The notes: generated by a model from the letters alone, not told the origin. Positions 15,866 to 24,814 are shown, counted from the first letter of the stretch. The stretch: DNA of 61,227 nucleotides from an uncultured Flavobacteriales bacterium (GCA_937974555.1 CALJKR010000045.1:1-61227); one strand, 5' to 3'. A program made the numbers and translations.

Positions 15866-17341
15866 ATGTCGGAAAGAAAACAATGGGTCAATAGTTTCTC
15901 TTGGAATACACTAACGGTTGTACTTCAGGTATTGATTCAATTGGTGTATACCGCCATCATGGCGCGTTGGATTGCTCCTGCTGATTTTGCAATGATGGGT
16001 GTGGTGTTGAGTATGATGGGATTTGCGGAAATCTTTTCGCAAGTGGGGATTGGGCCCGCCATCATTCAGCGCAAGGAGGTGGGGCAGCACCATATCAATG
16101 GTGCTTTTTGGACCGCAGTGGCCTTGGGTGCTTCTTTTACCTTGTTGTTTGTTGCTTTGGCGCCGTGGTTGGGCGCAATCTATCAAATGCCCAAGTTAAC
16201 GGTCATCACGCAGGTGGTTTGCACCAGTTTCTTTATTTCGGCATTGGGTGTGGTTCCGCGGAGTTTCATGATGAGGAAAATGGCTTTTCAAACCTTTTTT
16301 AAGGCCAGTATGGTGAGCATTGTGGGTGGCAATTTGGTAGTGGGTTTGTTGCTGGCTTATTGGGGTTGGGGCGTGTGGGCATATGTATGGGCTTTGTTTG
16401 CTCAGAATGCATTAATGACTTTGGCTTATTGGTGGTATATGCCCATCCAAGTGGGATGGGTTGGAATGAAACGGGGAACGCGAGAACTACTTCATTACGG
16501 CGTGGGAAGTACTTTGTTTAATGCGTTGAATTATGCCGCGACCAAAGTGGATGTGTCTTTGGTTCCCTTGGGATTGGGACCTCAGCAATGGTTGTCTGCC
16601 GGCTGGTATGAGCGCAGCGCCTATGTGGTTTCTTTGCCCATCACCATCATGGCCAAGTTGAGCGATAATGTTTTGTTTAGCGGTATGTCCAAAATGCAGG
16701 ATGAATTGCCTCGTTTGCGTCGGTTGGTTGTATTAACAACCCACGTATTGGGTTTGGTGATCGTTCCTTCTTCTGTTTGGGTAATCTTCCATGCGGAATG
16801 GATCATGACGGTTTATTTGGGTCCCCAATATGCGGGTTCAGGAACCATTTTGCAGTTTTTGTTTATCGCTGTTATTTTTAGAACGCTCAATCGGGTGAGC
16901 GATGCGCTCTTGCGCGCTGTCAATGGTACATTCCAAGCCAGTTGGATCAAGTTGATTTATGTGGCGATGATGGCCTTGGGTACCTGGTGGGCCTTGCCAT
17001 TTGGTGTTCAGTATGTGGGATTGGCCATTGCAATGAGTACTGCAATTCACTTTTTAATGGGTGCTTGGATGGGACAACGGATGATACAAGGTTCTATGTG
17101 GGAGGTTCTACAGGTCACACGGTACGCGTGGACGTTGGGCGCAGTGGTGGCTATCGAACAACTGTCCTTGAAGTTTATTTTTCCTGAATCGCCTGGACTA
17201 AGCGCCTTGTTGGGTTTGCTGATATTTGTTTTGACGATGTTGGGAATTGCGATAAAGCGAACGTCTTGGTTGGGTGATTCCACCATCAACCCCATTCAAT
17301 TTTTACCGGAGCGCATCAAGGCCAAATTCAAAGTGAATTAG
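15866..17341 (+). CDS. Polysaccharide flippase (MOP superfamily, PST/Wzx type)
   Basis: A 491-residue integral membrane protein with about 12-14 hydrophobic segments and no signal peptide. The N-terminus (FSWNTLTVVLQVLIQLVYTA) and MGVVLSMMGFAEIFSQVGIG match lipopolysaccharide biosynthesis flippases (WzxC/PST), which move lipid-linked oligosaccharides across the inner membrane. No glycosyltransferases are adjacent, so the cargo is unknown. A TAATATTG box (one mismatch) lies 4 bases before the ATG. It ends tail-to-tail, with a 4-base overlap, against the minus-strand gene at 17338. Confidence 0.9.
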   Translation: MSERKQWVNSFSWNTLTVVLQVLIQLVYTAIMARWIAPADFAMMGVVLSMMGFAEIFSQVGIGPAIIQRKEVGQHHINGAFWTAVALGASFTLLFVALAPWLGAIYQMPKLTVITQVVCTSFFISALGVVPRSFMMRKMAFQTFFKASMVSIVGGNLVVGLLLAYWGWGVWAYVWALFAQNALMTLAYWWYMPIQVGWVGMKRGTRELLHYGVGSTLFNALNYAATKVDVSLVPLGLGPQQWLSAGWYERSAYVVSLPITIMAKLSDNVLFSGMSKMQDELPRLRRLVVLTTHVLGLVIVPSSVWVIFHAEWIMTVYLGPQYAGSGTILQFLFIAVIFRTLNRVSDALLRAVNGTFQASWIKLIYVAMMALGTWWALPFGVQYVGLAIAMSTAIHFLMGAWMGQRMIQGSMWEVLQVTRYAWTLGAVVAIEQLSLKFIFPESPGLSALLGLLIFVLTMLGIAIKRTSWLGDSTINPIQFLPERIKAKFKVN

Positions 17342-17607
17342 CGCTTGCTGATTTTGTTGTTGCTGATGCTGCGCTGTCTATTGCATTTGAATCTTTCTGG
17401 ACCTTCGCCCATCCTTTGGTGATGTTTGGTAACCCGTCCATTCATGCGCTTGCGCCACATTCTAAAACTGGATGGCAGCGAGTGTTGCCGCATAAAGTCA
17501 ATGACCTGTGCTTCGGTTAAGCCAAATTGAAAATGAATGGCTTCAAAGGAGGTTCTATCCTCCCAAGCCATTTGAATGATGCGGTCAATTTCTATTTCCG
17601 TGAACAT
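17338..17607 (-). CDS. TIGR03643 family protein (DUF2805)
   Basis: An 89-residue basic protein with the family pattern EIDRIIQMAWEDRTSFEAIH, then FGLTEAQVIDFMR and the SSFRMWRKRMNGRVTKH core. The helical N-terminal half resembles a small helix-turn-helix. It is conserved in Bacteroidota and some proteobacteria, but its function has not been established. On the minus strand its ATG is preceded by TACTTTTC-CGAC, a one-mismatch TAnnTTTG box at the 4-base spacing. Confidence 0.85.
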   Translation of the reverse strand: MFTEIEIDRIIQMAWEDRTSFEAIHFQFGLTEAQVIDFMRQHSLPSSFRMWRKRMNGRVTKHHQRMGEGPERFKCNRQRSISNNKISKR

Positions 17608-17657
17608 GTCGGAAAAGTAAATACTAAATCATTCAACAAAAGATATCTTGTCACATC

Positions 17658-18611
17658 CTACCAAATGGCCTTGGCAATCTGAGCAGTTTCCTTAGATTTT
17701 CCCATGGTGTAGAAGTGGAGCACGGGAACCCCATGTGCTCTTAGTTCTTTGCACTGATCAATGCACCACTGAATTCCAATTTCTTTCACTTCGTTTTCGC
17801 TCTTGGCACTGATCATGGGATCAACCAATGCATCGGGTAGGTTGATGTAAAAATGCTTGGGGATGCTGACCAATTGTTTTTTGGTTAGGATTGGTTTGAT
17901 TCCGGGAATAATAGGAACTTGGATTCCAAAGTCCCGGCATTTTTTTTCAAATTCAAAAAAGGCTTGGTTGTCAAAGAACATCTGTGTGACGATGTAATCG
18001 GCACCGGCGTCTACTTTTTCTTTGAGGTATTTTAAATCGGTATTGAGGTTGGGTGCTTCAAAGTGTTTTTCAGGATAACCGGCTACGCCAATGCAGAAAT
18101 TGGTTTTTTCTGAATTTCGAAGTTCGGGATCCAGATATTTGCCGTTATTCATCTGTTTGATTTGCTGCACGAGTTCAGCGGCATGTCCATGACCACCAGG
18201 CTCTGGTTTAAAATCGGGTTGGCTCTTGATGGGATCGCCACGCAAGGCCAATACATTGTCAATTCCCAAGAAGCTCAAATCAATCAATGCGTCTTCTGTT
18301 TCTTCGGCACTGAATCCTCCGCACAGGACATGAGGAACCATATCCACTTTGTATTTATTGCCAATGGCGGCACAAATCCCGACGGTACCTGGGCGTTTTC
18401 GGGTGGTTTTTTTTCTCAACAAACCGTTGCCTTCATCCTGATAGACAAATTCTTCTCGGTGATAGGTAACATCTACAAAGGCGGGATTGAACTCCATCAA
18501 TGTATCCATGGTTTGAAAAATGGAATCGATGGTGCTCCCTTTCAATGGAGGTAAAATTTCGAAGCTGAATAAGGTGTCCTTGGCTTCTTGTATGTGTTGA
18601 ATTACTTTCAT
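17658..18611 (-). CDS. metF: Methylenetetrahydrofolate reductase
   Basis: A 317-residue FAD-dependent TIM-barrel enzyme that reduces 5,10-methylene-THF to 5-methyl-THF, the methyl donor for MetH. Visible features include FSFEILPPLKG at the N-terminus (with the catalytic-type Glu), the flavin-region VLALRGDP, and the C-terminal PGIKPI stretch. Its ATG overlaps the stop of the preceding metH C-terminal gene by 4 bases (ATGA). It is therefore the third gene of the riboswitch-controlled metH-metH-metF operon and supplies methyl-THF to the adjacent synthase. Confidence 0.96.
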   Translation of the reverse strand: MKVIQHIQEAKDTLFSFEILPPLKGSTIDSIFQTMDTLMEFNPAFVDVTYHREEFVYQDEGNGLLRKKTTRKRPGTVGICAAIGNKYKVDMVPHVLCGGFSAEETEDALIDLSFLGIDNVLALRGDPIKSQPDFKPEPGGHGHAAELVQQIKQMNNGKYLDPELRNSEKTNFCIGVAGYPEKHFEAPNLNTDLKYLKEKVDAGADYIVTQMFFDNQAFFEFEKKCRDFGIQVPIIPGIKPILTKKQLVSIPKHFYINLPDALVDPMISAKSENEVKEIGIQWCIDQCKELRAHGVPVLHFYTMGKSKETAQIAKAIW

Positions 18612-21244
18612 GTCGTTGGTATAATGTGGCCCAACCAGCGTTGGGCATTTTCTATCGTGATGTTTTTTTCTTTGGCGTAGATCTCTAGTTGATCCATACC
18701 CATGCGCGGAATTCCAAAATATTGCGATTCAGGATGCGCAAAGAAGTAACCACTCACAGCTGCGGTGGGATACATGGCCATGCTTTCAGTCAAGTTTAAT
18801 CCGATGGTCTGATCGGGTTGAAGTATTTTCCAAATGGTTTGTTTTTCGGTGTGATCAGGGCAAGCAGGATAGCCAGGTGCTGGACGAATGCCTTGGTATT
18901 TTTCTTCAATCAAATCGTCATTGGATAAGTGCTCTTCTTTGGCATATCCCCAATAAAGGGTTCTAACTTCTTGGTGCAGTTTTTCTGTTGCTGCCTCTGC
19001 CAATCGATCCGCTACCGCTTTGATTAAGATTTCCAAATAGTCGTTTTGATCGGATTCTATGGCTTTCAACCATTCTTCCACCCCAATGCCTGCGTTAACG
19101 GCAAAAACGCCCAGGTAATCTTCGGCTTGCAAAAAGTCTATCAAACTAAAGTAAGGCTCGTTGTTCTTTTTGCCATTTTGTTGGCGAAGGAAATGCAGTT
19201 GGTGCTGGGTGGATTTTACATGAATGCTTACATCATTCTTCTTCTCAATGGGCAGAATCTGAAACGTGGCTTTGATTTGAATCTTTGGATCTGAGATTAA
19301 ATCTTGCAGCAAATCACTGGCATCTTTCCACAGTTCTTTGGCTTGTTGTCCTACCACTTCATCATTCAATATCTCAGGAAATTTCCCTGCCAATCCCCAA
19401 GTTTGAAAGAAGGGAGTCCAATCGATGTAGTTGATCAAATCGGCGACTTTGTATTCAAGTGTTGTCTGGTTGGTAGTATGCGGCGCAACAGGTAAGACGT
19501 TTGATGCAAATCCTTTTTGTCGCGCTTCTTCAAAGGGGGTCAATGGATTTTTACCTTGGTGTTTGAGGTAGTTTTCGCGGACCCTTTCGTAATCCAATTT
19601 GGTTTGTGTGACAAATTGTTCGGCATCCTTGTTGAGGAGGTAGCTCACTTCTTGCGCTGCAGTTCCGGCATCTCTTACGTGTAAAACGGGGAATTGAGCA
19701 TGGGGATCAATTTTCACCGCGGTGTGCACTTTGGAAGTGGTTGCGCCACCAATGAGCAATGGAATATTGAGATTCTTTTGGCTGAGCAATTGTGCCATCT
19801 CGGTCATGATTTCAAGTGACGGAGTAATCAATCCACTGAGTCCAATGATGTCCACGTTATGGCGCAAAGCTTCCTCAATGATTTTCTCATTGGGTACCAT
19901 CACCCCAAGGTCTATGATTTCATAGCCATTACAAGCAAGGACAACACCCACGATGTTTTTACCAATGTCATGCACGTCTCCTTTTACTGTGGCCAGTAAT
20001 ATTTTTTTGCGTTGTTGGGCTTTGCCTTGCTGCGCTGATGCGAGCAACAAGGGTTCCAAAATCGCTACGGCTTGTTTCATCACCCGAGCGCTTTTCACCA
20101 CCTGAGGCAAAAACATTTTTCCAGAGCCAAAGTACTCTCCTACGATGTTCATGCCTTTCATCAATGGTCCTTCTATGATTTCCAAAGGACTGTTGTACGT
20201 GCTGATGGCTTCTTGAATGTCGTCCGAAATGAATTGGGTTTTTCCTTGAACCAGCGCTTCGATCAGACGATCTTCCAGCGAGATCAAATGTCGATCGTTG
20301 CTGGTTTCATCGGCTTTGCTGCTTGTGGTCTGATTGGCCGCGTAGGCCAAAAGTTTTTCAGTGGCTTCATCGTTTCGATTCAATACCAAATCTTCTACCC
20401 ACTCTTTCAATTGGGGTTCGATTTGCTCATACACCACCAATTGCGAAGGATTGACGATTCCCATGTCCATGCCATGCTGGATGGCATGGTATAAGAAGAC
20501 ACTGTGGATGGCTTCGCGAACGGTGTTATTTCCCCTGAAAGAAAAAGACACGTTGCTCACCCCGCCCGAAACCAAAGCATGGGGGAGATTTTGTTTGATC
20601 CATTGTGTGGCTTTGAAGAAATCTACCGCGTTGTTGCGGTGTTCTTCCATACCGGTTCCAATGGGAAATATATTGGGATCAAAAATGATATCCCGTGGTT
20701 CAAAGTTCAATTTCTGCGCGAGCAATTGGTAGGCTCGTGCACAGATCTCAATTCGTCTGGCGTAGCTGTCCGCTTGTCCTTTTTCATCAAAGGCCATGAT
20801 GATCACAGCGGCTCCCATTTTTTGAATGATGCGCGCCTTTTGAATAAAGGCTTCTTCTCCGTCTTTCAGGCTAATAGAATTGACAACACCTTTGCCCTGG
20901 ATGCAGCCCAATCCTGCTTGAATCACCTCCCAATTGGAGGAGTCGATCATCACCGGAATACGCGCAATGTCGGGTTCAGAGGCCAAAAGATTGAGGAAGT
21001 GAACCATTGCGGCCTTGCTGTCAATCATGGCCTCGTCCATGTTCACGTCAATGATTTGCGCACCTCCTTCTACTTGCTCTCTGGCAATTTCCAAGGCGTC
21101 TTCCCATCGTTGTTCTTGGATGCAACGAAGGAATTTTTTGGATCCCGTAACATTGGTTCTTTCCCCAACATTGACAAAATTGGAATCGGGGAAAATGATC
21201 AACGGTTCTAAACCGGACAATATCAATTTATAGTCTGGGCTCAT
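18608..21244 (-). CDS. metH: Methionine synthase, folate-, cobalamin- and SAM-binding modules
   Basis: An 878-residue protein carrying the C-terminal three modules of B12-dependent methionine synthase. Residues 1-300 are the pterin-binding barrel (NVGERTNVTGSKKF start). Residues 330-540 are the cobalamin cap and Rossmann domains, with the DxHxxG cobalt-ligand motif in KGDVHDIGKNIVG near residue 422. Residues 560-878 are the reactivation domain, with RPAPGYPACPDH. The homocysteine-binding module is encoded separately just upstream, with an ATGA overlap, so the full enzyme is a two-polypeptide MetH. The operon is SAM-regulated. Confidence 0.95.
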   Translation of the reverse strand: MSPDYKLILSGLEPLIIFPDSNFVNVGERTNVTGSKKFLRCIQEQRWEDALEIAREQVEGGAQIIDVNMDEAMIDSKAAMVHFLNLLASEPDIARIPVMIDSSNWEVIQAGLGCIQGKGVVNSISLKDGEEAFIQKARIIQKMGAAVIIMAFDEKGQADSYARRIEICARAYQLLAQKLNFEPRDIIFDPNIFPIGTGMEEHRNNAVDFFKATQWIKQNLPHALVSGGVSNVSFSFRGNNTVREAIHSVFLYHAIQHGMDMGIVNPSQLVVYEQIEPQLKEWVEDLVLNRNDEATEKLLAYAANQTTSSKADETSNDRHLISLEDRLIEALVQGKTQFISDDIQEAISTYNSPLEIIEGPLMKGMNIVGEYFGSGKMFLPQVVKSARVMKQAVAILEPLLLASAQQGKAQQRKKILLATVKGDVHDIGKNIVGVVLACNGYEIIDLGVMVPNEKIIEEALRHNVDIIGLSGLITPSLEIMTEMAQLLSQKNLNIPLLIGGATTSKVHTAVKIDPHAQFPVLHVRDAGTAAQEVSYLLNKDAEQFVTQTKLDYERVRENYLKHQGKNPLTPFEEARQKGFASNVLPVAPHTTNQTTLEYKVADLINYIDWTPFFQTWGLAGKFPEILNDEVVGQQAKELWKDASDLLQDLISDPKIQIKATFQILPIEKKNDVSIHVKSTQHQLHFLRQQNGKKNNEPYFSLIDFLQAEDYLGVFAVNAGIGVEEWLKAIESDQNDYLEILIKAVADRLAEAATEKLHQEVRTLYWGYAKEEHLSNDDLIEEKYQGIRPAPGYPACPDHTEKQTIWKILQPDQTIGLNLTESMAMYPTAAVSGYFFAHPESQYFGIPRMGMDQLEIYAKEKNITIENAQRWLGHIIPTT

Positions 21245-22254
21245 CGTGAATGCTGTTGTTGATTGAGAGAAGCAATGGCGTGGATGTGGTTGGGCGTTGT
21301 TCCGCAGCAGCCCCCCAAAATATGCACATGTTTTTCTGCGACATAGGGGGTAACCTTGGCCTTCATGGTTTCCGGTGTTTCGTCATATTGTCCCAAGGCA
21401 TTGGGCAGACCCGCGTTGGGATATGCACTGATAAAGGCCTTGGAATGTTTTTTCAATTCTTTGATATACGGGAGAAGTTGATCTGCCCCCAAAGCACAAT
21501 TGAAACCAATGCTAAACAAGGGCAAGTGGCCCAATGAAATGGCAAATGCACCGGCTGTTTGTCCAGAAAGTGTCCTGCCTGCAGCGTCAGTGATTGTTCC
21601 GCTGGCCATTAGCGCAATGTCTCCATCGGGGTTTTCTTTGGTAATCGGCGACAGTTGGTGTTTCTCCAAAACTTCCAACGCGGCGTAAAAGGCGGCTTTG
21701 GCATTGAGGGTATCGAAAATGGTCTCGATTAAAATAGCATCGACTCCCGCTACAATCATGGCATCAATCTGTTCAAAATAGGCATTCTTAAGATCTTCAA
21801 ATCCGATGGCCCTGTAGGCGGGATCTTCCACCTTGGGAGACAAAGAGGCCGTTTTGGAAGTGGGCCCTACTGCGCCTGCGATGTATTTTTTAATCGAGTC
21901 GCCGTGTTGGGCATAATAGGCTTCACGCGCGGCTTTGGCGCAATTCACAGCAGCGGTATTGACCTCAGAAATGCAATCGGTCAACTGATAGTCTTCCATT
22001 GAAATTTGCTGTGCGTTGAAGGTGTTGGTTTCGACGATGTCCGCACCCGCTTCAAAGTACTGAAGGTGAATTTCTGTGATGATATCCGGGCGCGTGATGC
22101 ACAACAAATCATTGTTTCCCTTGAGTGGAATGTTGTGATTTTGAAATCGATTCCCTCTGAAATCAGCTTCTGTTAATGGATAACGTTGGATCATGGTGCC
22201 CATGGCGCCATCCAATGTCAAATTTCTGGTTGTAATGTCTTGGAATATTCCCAT
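21241..22254 (-). CDS. Methionine synthase, homocysteine-binding module (split MetH)
   Basis: A 337-residue Hcy S-methyltransferase barrel, equivalent to the first ~340 residues of full-length MetH. It starts MGIFQDITTRNLTLDGAMGT. The zinc ligands appear as one Cys in GFNCALG and the pair in GGCCGTT. The TTG-initiated frame to 22275 would extend into the leader; the ATG at 22254 is chosen and is the codon that the leader hairpin can hide. It transfers the methyl group from cobalamin on its partner subunit to homocysteine. Confidence 0.93.
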   Translation of the reverse strand: MGIFQDITTRNLTLDGAMGTMIQRYPLTEADFRGNRFQNHNIPLKGNNDLLCITRPDIITEIHLQYFEAGADIVETNTFNAQQISMEDYQLTDCISEVNTAAVNCAKAAREAYYAQHGDSIKKYIAGAVGPTSKTASLSPKVEDPAYRAIGFEDLKNAYFEQIDAMIVAGVDAILIETIFDTLNAKAAFYAALEVLEKHQLSPITKENPDGDIALMASGTITDAAGRTLSGQTAGAFAISLGHLPLFSIGFNCALGADQLLPYIKELKKHSKAFISAYPNAGLPNALGQYDETPETMKAKVTPYVAEKHVHILGGCCGTTPNHIHAIASLNQQQHSR

Positions 22255-22299
22255 TGTGTTTGTGCTACATACCAATGGGACGAAGAGTAAAACTCTTAA
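22250..22299 (-). promoter_or_regulatory. Riboswitch expression platform: start-codon sequestering hairpin
   Basis: On the minus strand CCCATTG (22279-22273) is exactly complementary to CAATGGG (22256-22250), which contains the metH ATG; the loop is 16 bases. CTCTTCGTCC (22287-22278) can instead pair over about 7 bp with GGATGAGAG in the aptamer (22317-22309). No T-run is present, so control is probably translational. Confidence 0.6.
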
Positions 22300-22398
22300 C
22301 TCATCTTTCTCTCATCCGAGAGTAGGATTTGGCACCCAGCATTACCGGGGTTGCCAAGACATCATGGGGCCATTTCCCTCCGTCTTTCTTGATAAGTG
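22300..22398 (-). ncRNA. SAM-I (S-box) riboswitch aptamer
   Basis: Read on the minus strand the leader shows nearly all SAM-I hallmarks in order: CTTATCAAGA, then GGAGGGA, TGGCCC, ATGA, GGCAACC, GGTGCCAAATCC, and the closing GATGAG that pairs with CTTATC to form P1. It begins just 5 bases after a TATCTTTG promoter box and precedes the split metH-metF operon. SAM binding is expected to reduce expression of methionine synthesis genes. The match is by motif recognition and was not tested with a covariance model. Confidence 0.93.
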
Positions 22399-22403
22399 CA
22401 GTG

Positions 22404-22411
22404 CAAAGATA
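22404..22411 (-). promoter_or_regulatory. TAnnTTTG promoter of the SAM riboswitch-metH operon
   Basis: TATCTTTG on the minus strand lies 5 bases upstream of the aptamer and 7 before its P1 stem. The RNA must start within those few bases, which calibrates the distance from box to transcription start. The box lies just outside the tauE stop codon, so the -33 region falls in tauE. Confidence 0.75.
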
Positions 22412-22416
22412 AAACC

Positions 22417-23184
22417 TTACAGCCAACCCAACATCATTGCAATGGAAAAAAGTATCAAAAAAATAGCAATGCTCTTTTGAAGCCAGGCAATGGTTACCTT
22501 CTGAATCCAACGCTGGGTAAGAAAAACGCCCAGGAATGCAACGCCAACGGCTTGGATAAATAACGGTAGATTATCTAAAATTCCTTCATGCTTCTCAGTG
22601 CCGAGATAATGATTAATTCGGGTAACGTCGATACATGTGGCAATCACAATGCCTGTACCGATCAAGACTTCTTTGGAGAGATTGGCTCGCAAGAGAAATG
22701 CGGAGCGGAGTGCACCTTGGTGACCAGAAAGTCCCCCAAAAAAGCCACTCACCGCGCCACCAATGGGAAGCAACGAGGTAGGGAATGAAAAGCGCTTTTC
22801 TTGCGGGAGCCATTCAATGATGGCAAACAGACCCAGTAAAAATCCCAGGATGATTTGAAAGACACTCGTTTGGATATGCAATTCAGGAACCTCAAGGCTT
22901 GAATTCCAATCTTTGAGATAGTCCAGGATAAGGGCGCCGAGATATGCGCCGATGATTGCCGTTGGGGCAAATCGCAGGAGTATGGGCCACGAAATGTGTT
23001 TGTAATAGAAAGCAAACTTGATGAGGTTGTTGGCCAAATGAACCCAGGCTGTCAGCAATATCGCTGTATCCAGCGGAAAGAAAATGGCCATCACCGGCAT
23101 GAGCAAGGTCCCAAGACCAAATCCCGAAACCAAGGTTAAACTGGATCCTATGAAAACAGTCAATAGAATTAAAAAAGTTTCCAT
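22417..23184 (-). CDS. TauE/SafE-family anion exporter
   Basis: A 255-residue membrane protein with about eight hydrophobic segments. The N-terminal repeat (FIGSSLTLVSGFGLGTLLMP) and the second-half GGAVSGFFGGLSGHQGALRS match the TauE/SafE (DUF81) family, thought to export sulfite, sulfoacetate or related organic anions. It lies upstream of the methionine operon on the same strand, but that operon has its own promoter. A perfect TAAATTTG box (23214-23207) lies about 22 bases before its ATG. The sulfur-related neighbourhood is suggestive but not decisive for the substrate. Confidence 0.88.
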   Translation of the reverse strand: METFLILLTVFIGSSLTLVSGFGLGTLLMPVMAIFFPLDTAILLTAWVHLANNLIKFAFYYKHISWPILLRFAPTAIIGAYLGALILDYLKDWNSSLEVPELHIQTSVFQIILGFLLGLFAIIEWLPQEKRFSFPTSLLPIGGAVSGFFGGLSGHQGALRSAFLLRANLSKEVLIGTGIVIATCIDVTRINHYLGTEKHEGILDNLPLFIQAVGVAFLGVFLTQRWIQKVTIAWLQKSIAIFLILFSIAMMLGWL

Positions 23185-23206
23185 CCACGGTGTAATTTAG
23201 TTAGAC

Positions 23207-23214
23207 CAAATTTA
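23207..23214 (-). promoter_or_regulatory. TAnnTTTG promoter of tauE-like gene
   Basis: TAAATTTG on the minus strand, 22 bases upstream of the ATG at 23184. Confidence 0.55.
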
Positions 23215-23232
23215 ATCCAGTATCTTTACACC

Positions 23233-23583
23233 ATGGCTCAGCAAAAAAAGAAATTAGGACTATCGGATTTGGGGGGCTTGGTGTATTCCACCGGTGCTTT
23301 GCCCCAGCTTGACGAGGATTCCAATGAACCTTTGGATCCCAAAGCCATGAACTTGCGCGTGTGGTTGGAGAAAAATCACCGTGGAGGAAAGACAGCTACT
23401 GTTGTCAAAGGTTTTGAAGGGGATGATGAGGCACTGAATGAATTGTCCAAATTCCTCAAGAATAAATGCGGGACAGGCGGAACCGCCAAAGATGGAGAGA
23501 TTATTATACAAGGAGATCATCGAGAAAAAGTAGTGCAGCTGCTGATCGAAAAAGGATTTCCAACCAAAAAAGCAGGAGCATGA
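23233..23583 (+). CDS. SUI1/eIF1-related translation factor (YciH-like)
   Basis: A 116-residue protein whose C-terminal 80 residues form the SUI1 fold: LRVWLEKNHRGGKTATVVKGF, then CGTGGTAKDGEIIIQGDHRE and KVVQLLIEKGF. It is the bacterial counterpart of eukaryotic eIF1 and probably influences initiation-codon selection on the 30S subunit. A TATCTTTA box lies 4 bases (CACC) before the ATG. The stop overlaps the rRNA methyltransferase start (ATGA), pairing two ribosome-related genes. Confidence 0.93.
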   Translation: MAQQKKKLGLSDLGGLVYSTGALPQLDEDSNEPLDPKAMNLRVWLEKNHRGGKTATVVKGFEGDDEALNELSKFLKNKCGTGGTAKDGEIIIQGDHREKVVQLLIEKGFPTKKAGA

Positions 23584-24758
23584 ACGACAATGTATTTAAT
23601 ATATCGGTCAAATGTCTTCCTTTTACCGAGGAATTGGTTAAGGAAGAATTGATTGAATTGGGTGTGAACGACATTACCATAGGTAGAAGGATTTTACACG
23701 GAACAGCAGATTTACAAACCCTTTATCGGGTATGTTACACCTCTCGATTGGCCTTGCGTGTGTTGGTTCCGATCACGGAATTTAGATTGCGTAAAGTGGA
23801 TGACTTGTACAAGCAGGCCATGAAAATAGAATGGGACAACCTGATGCTTTTGGATCAGACTTTTGCGATTGATGCCCATGTGCGATCGGATTTCTTTCAG
23901 CACCCGCACTTTGCGAGTTTAAAGGTGAAGGATGCAATTGCCGACTATTTCAGACAAGAGTATGAAAAGCGTCCCGATGTCTCTCCTGATAATCCGGATG
24001 TTCTCTTTCATTTGCACATCGATACCGACGTAGTGACCATTTCTTTGGATGCCGGTGGGCGTTCATTGAATCAAAGGGGGTACAGAATGGGAAGTGGTGA
24101 TGCGCCACTCAACGAGGTATTGGCAGCTTCGATTATCCGTGCAACAGGATGGAAAGGTGATTGTCCCTTGATGGATCCCATGTGCGGCAGCGGAACGTTA
24201 ATCACAGAGGCAGCCATGTTGGCTTCTCATACCCCTGCTCAAATTGCACGGCCCCATTTTCAGTTCATGAAATGGCCCGGCTTTGATGAGGAATTGTGGA
24301 AGGAATTGAAGGCAGAATGCGATGCAAAAATCGTAGAACCTTTGTATCCCATTGTGGGCAGTGACCTGGACGGTGCTGCTTTGGGTTGGGCTACAAAGAA
24401 TTCAAGAAAAGCGCAGGTGGGTGAATATGTTCATTTTGAAAAGGCCGATTTCTTTGAATTGGAAACCGACAATGCCCAAGGAATTTTGGTGATGAATCCA
24501 CCCTATGGCGAAAGATTGCCTTTGGAAGAGGCTTATGCTTTTTACGGTAAACTGGGCGATGCGTTTAAAAAGAATTGGAAAGGTTGGGATGCCTGGGTAT
24601 TCTCAGGTCATTTGGATGCGATGAAGCGCGTGGGATTAAAACCATTTAAGAAATCGAAATGGCTCAATGCCAAAATTGATTGTGTTTTATTTGGATACAA
24701 AATGTTTGACGGCGATTTCAAATCATTTAAACAAAACAAAGAAAATCCTTCGCTGTGA
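23580..24758 (+). CDS. THUMP-domain rRNA guanine-N2 methyltransferase (RlmL N-terminal-like)
   Basis: A 392-residue protein: an N-terminal THUMP RNA-binding domain (to about residue 160), then a UPF0020-type methyltransferase with SAM motif LMDPMCGSGTLITEAA and catalytic VMNPPYGERL. This is the layout of the N-terminal half of RlmL and of YpsC-type enzymes, which form m2G in 23S rRNA. The ATG at 23580 in the ATGA overlap is preferred; the longer frame from 23466 reads through the SUI1 gene. Confidence 0.92.
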   Translation: MNDNVFNISVKCLPFTEELVKEELIELGVNDITIGRRILHGTADLQTLYRVCYTSRLALRVLVPITEFRLRKVDDLYKQAMKIEWDNLMLLDQTFAIDAHVRSDFFQHPHFASLKVKDAIADYFRQEYEKRPDVSPDNPDVLFHLHIDTDVVTISLDAGGRSLNQRGYRMGSGDAPLNEVLAASIIRATGWKGDCPLMDPMCGSGTLITEAAMLASHTPAQIARPHFQFMKWPGFDEELWKELKAECDAKIVEPLYPIVGSDLDGAALGWATKNSRKAQVGEYVHFEKADFFELETDNAQGILVMNPPYGERLPLEEAYAFYGKLGDAFKKNWKGWDAWVFSGHLDAMKRVGLKPFKKSKWLNAKIDCVLFGYKMFDGDFKSFKQNKENPSL

Positions 24759-24814
24759 TTATAATCACTATTTCTTACCCCATTTCATATTTCCTTAGCG
24801 TAAGCTTTTAAAAA

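Noticed and set aside
17338..17341. Tail overlap of flippase and TIGR03643 gene as sign of mis-called end
   Set aside because: Both C-termini read well to their stops; convergent 4-base overlaps are common in this compact genome.
20504..21211. 235-codon plus-strand frame opposite metH
   Set aside because: Antisense shadow of a well-conserved enzyme; no ribosome binding feature or family motif.
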